Shown here in pieces: positions 5,532 to 6,631 of a stretch of DNA of 6,631 nucleotides. Below the pieces are notes generated by a model that was given only the letters and a program-made list of their open reading frames with translations, was not told where the DNA came from and searched no databases. Location of the stretch: NCBI GenBank assembly GCA_027485075.1, contig JAIXRT010000221.1, positions 1-6,631 of the forward strand, read 5' to 3'. Both the position numbers and the translations under genes were made by a program. Numbering within the stretch: position 1 is the stretch's first letter; every line of letters begins with the position of its first letter. This stretch comes from Cytophagaceae bacterium. GTDB lineage: Bacteria > Bacteroidota > Bacteroidia > Cytophagales > Spirosomataceae.

Positions 5532-6350
5532 TTGCCCCACATTTCAGCCAATACCGTGTCAGAAGAAAACGAATCAAGACCCCCATTTAGAAAACCATTT
5601 AGACATTTCACAACTCCGAAAACGGAGAACAAAGAGATTGTATTTGGTATTCAATCTGTACTAGAAACCTTACGTTCTGGAAAGGAAATTGATCGTTTAT
5701 TGGTTCAACGCGAGTTAGGACATACGGAAATTCTTGATTTAGCACACGAAAAAGGCATTCAAGTTCAGAAGGTCCCTTTGGAAAAATTAAATCGCATCAC
5801 GCGCAAAAATCACCAGGGTGCCATTGCCTTCGTTTCGGCGATTCATTATGCCAAATTGGAAAATGTGATTGCAGATACCTTCGAGAAAGGTCAAATCCCG
5901 TTGGTTTTGATCCTAGATCGGATTACAGATGTTCGGAATTTTGGTGCGATTGCGCGTACAGCAGAATGTGCAGGTGTGCATGCGATCGTAATTCCATCGA
6001 AAGGTGCTGCGCAAATCAATGCAGATGCCATGAAAACGTCATCAGGAGCGTTAAACTTCATTCCAGTTTGTCGGGAAGACAGTTTATTACAAACCGTTGA
6101 TTTCTTACAAAACTCAGGCTTGCGCGTTGTCGCGTGTACTGAGAAAGGCAAAAACTCGATGTATAGCGTGGATTATACCGGACCTACGGCCATTGTCATG
6201 GGTTCTGAGGAAGATGGTATCTCCGATGAAATCATCCGTAAATCAGATGATTTAGCCGTTATTCCACAAAGCGGACAGGTAGGATCACTCAATGTGTCCG
6301 TGGCCGCCGGTGTGATTATTTACGAAACGGTTCGCCAACGAAACCTTTAA
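5532..6350 (+). CDS. rlmB: 23S rRNA (guanosine-2'-O-)-methyltransferase RlmB (SpoU/TrmH family)
   Basis: This is a SPOUT-fold enzyme that 2'-O-methylates G2251 (E. coli numbering) in the 23S rRNA P-loop. Residues 1-34 are a basic, poorly conserved extension. The substrate-binding domain begins at EIVFGIQSVLE (35-45) and includes NHQG (93-96). The SPOUT domain has motif 1 LDRITDVRNFGAIARTAE (128-145, Asn136 and Arg142), motif 2 IVMGSEEDGIS (221-231) and motif 3 IPQSGQVGSLNVSVAAG (244-260). No ATG is available in frame before the conserved domain. The coordinates use TTG at 5532 (272 residues). GTG at 5556 (VSEENES, 264 residues) is about equally plausible, since GACCTTTG at 5527-5534 resembles a -7 box. 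A-rich sequence (eight A at 5515-5522) precedes the start. Other TrmH-family rRNA/tRNA methyltransferases are a less likely identity. The stop overlaps the convergent SDR stop. Confidence 0.92.
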   Translation: MPHISANTVSEENESRPPFRKPFRHFTTPKTENKEIVFGIQSVLETLRSGKEIDRLLVQRELGHTEILDLAHEKGIQVQKVPLEKLNRITRKNHQGAIAFVSAIHYAKLENVIADTFEKGQIPLVLILDRITDVRNFGAIARTAECAGVHAIVIPSKGAAQINADAMKTSSGALNFIPVCREDSLLQTVDFLQNSGLRVVACTEKGKNSMYSVDYTGPTAIVMGSEEDGISDEIIRKSDDLAVIPQSGQVGSLNVSVAAGVIIYETVRQRNL

Positions 6351-6631
6351 TTTTTTCGTAGTATCTGAGTTGCTGAAGCTTGCGCTTTCGGCATGATCGT
6401 TACATCTGCAATATTCACATGTGCGGGTGCGGTGATGATATAGCGAATCAAATCCGCGACATCTGCAGCTACTAATGGCTCAAAGCCAGCATAAACCGCT
6501 TCCGCTTTTTGTAGATCTCCTTTAAATCGTACGGCTGAAAAATCGGTATGTACGGCACCAGGCGCGACATTGGATACTTTGATTCCATGTACATTCAAGT
6601 CTAGACGCATCCCTTGCGAGAGGGCTTCCAC
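6347..6631 (-). CDS. Short-chain dehydrogenase (YdfG-like), C-terminal part only
   Basis: This is the last 94 residues of a classical SDR oxidoreductase. The N-terminus lies beyond the right edge. The first visible codon is GTG, read as the Val of the usual AVEALS helix that follows the catalytic YxxxK, so it is not a start. The sequence shows EALSQGMRLDLNVHGIKV (2-19), the loop VAPGAVHTDFS (22-32) that closes over the cofactor, and a tail PAHVNIADVTIMPKAQAS resembling YdfG-type 3-hydroxy acid / L-allo-threonine dehydrogenases. The Rossmann glycine motif and the catalytic Ser-Tyr-Lys are outside the window, so activity and cofactor cannot be judged. Its TAA shares TTAA with the rlmB stop. Confidence 0.88.
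   Translation of the reverse strand: MEALSQGMRLDLNVHGIKVSNVAPGAVHTDFSAVRFKGDLQKAEAVYAGFEPLVAADVADLIRYIITAPAHVNIADVTIMPKAQASATQILRKN

Noticed and set aside
5522..5590. Short 22-codon frame starting ATG at 5522 before rlmB
   Set aside because: It is too short and has no recognisable features. It is kept only as context for the unclear rlmB start.
5408..5632. Minus-strand open frame across the alkB-rlmB junction
   Set aside because: It lies antisense to conserved coding sequence and has no recognisable product.
5891..6151. Minus-strand open frame inside rlmB
   Set aside because: It is antisense to the SPOUT motif 1 region and is a shadow of rlmB.

Overview
The window looks like a chromosomal, mostly housekeeping stretch of a Bacteroidota genome, probably Cytophagales or a close relative. 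That placement is an inference. It rests on three things: no Shine-Dalgarno sequence is visible before any start codon, several starts are preceded by the Bacteroidota -7 promoter box (TAnnTTTG), and a DUF3109 cysteine-cluster protein of the kind common in that phylum is present. I see no rRNA, tRNA, CRISPR array, insertion sequence, phage or toxin-antitoxin gene. Apart from the 125 bases at the left edge, almost every base is coding.

Layout from left to right. Bases 1-91 hold an imperfect hairpin built from inverted arrays of a 7-base unit (GTAAGAG-like). It is followed by mtgA (+), a membrane-anchored peptidoglycan glycosyltransferase. mtgA converges on a two-gene minus-strand operon: a DUF3109 cysteine-cluster protein, then an alkyltransferase-like protein (ATL) whose MGMT active-site cysteine is replaced by alanine. 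A 109-base divergent promoter region separates that operon from a secreted lytic transglycosylase with LysM domains (+). This in turn converges on a second two-gene minus-strand operon: a class I SAM methyltransferase, then a COMT/caffeoyl-CoA-type O-methyltransferase. A 59-base divergent region with a perfect 18-base dyad follows. Then come an AlkB-family (ABH2-like) dioxygenase (+), rlmB (+, 23S rRNA 2'-O-methyltransferase), and on the minus strand the C-terminal part of a YdfG-like short-chain dehydrogenase that runs off the right edge.

Two functional themes recur. One is peptidoglycan glycan-strand synthesis (MtgA) and cleavage (the LysM lytic transglycosylase). The other is alkylated-base handling (ATL and AlkB), with three further SAM-dependent methyltransferases. 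The genes are not all co-transcribed, so these pairings are suggestive only.

The most distinctive structure is in the packing. All three convergent gene pairs overlap by exactly 4 bases at their stop codons (CTAA, TTAA, TTAA). Both minus-strand operons are joined by the same one-base TAATG overlap. Both operons start about 15 bases downstream of the predicted start site from an identical promoter 12-mer. I found no convincing undescribed multi-gene system. The best leads are the 7-base-unit hairpin, the 18-base dyad, the tandem promoter boxes that may give a leaderless transcript, and the DUF3109-ATL operon.
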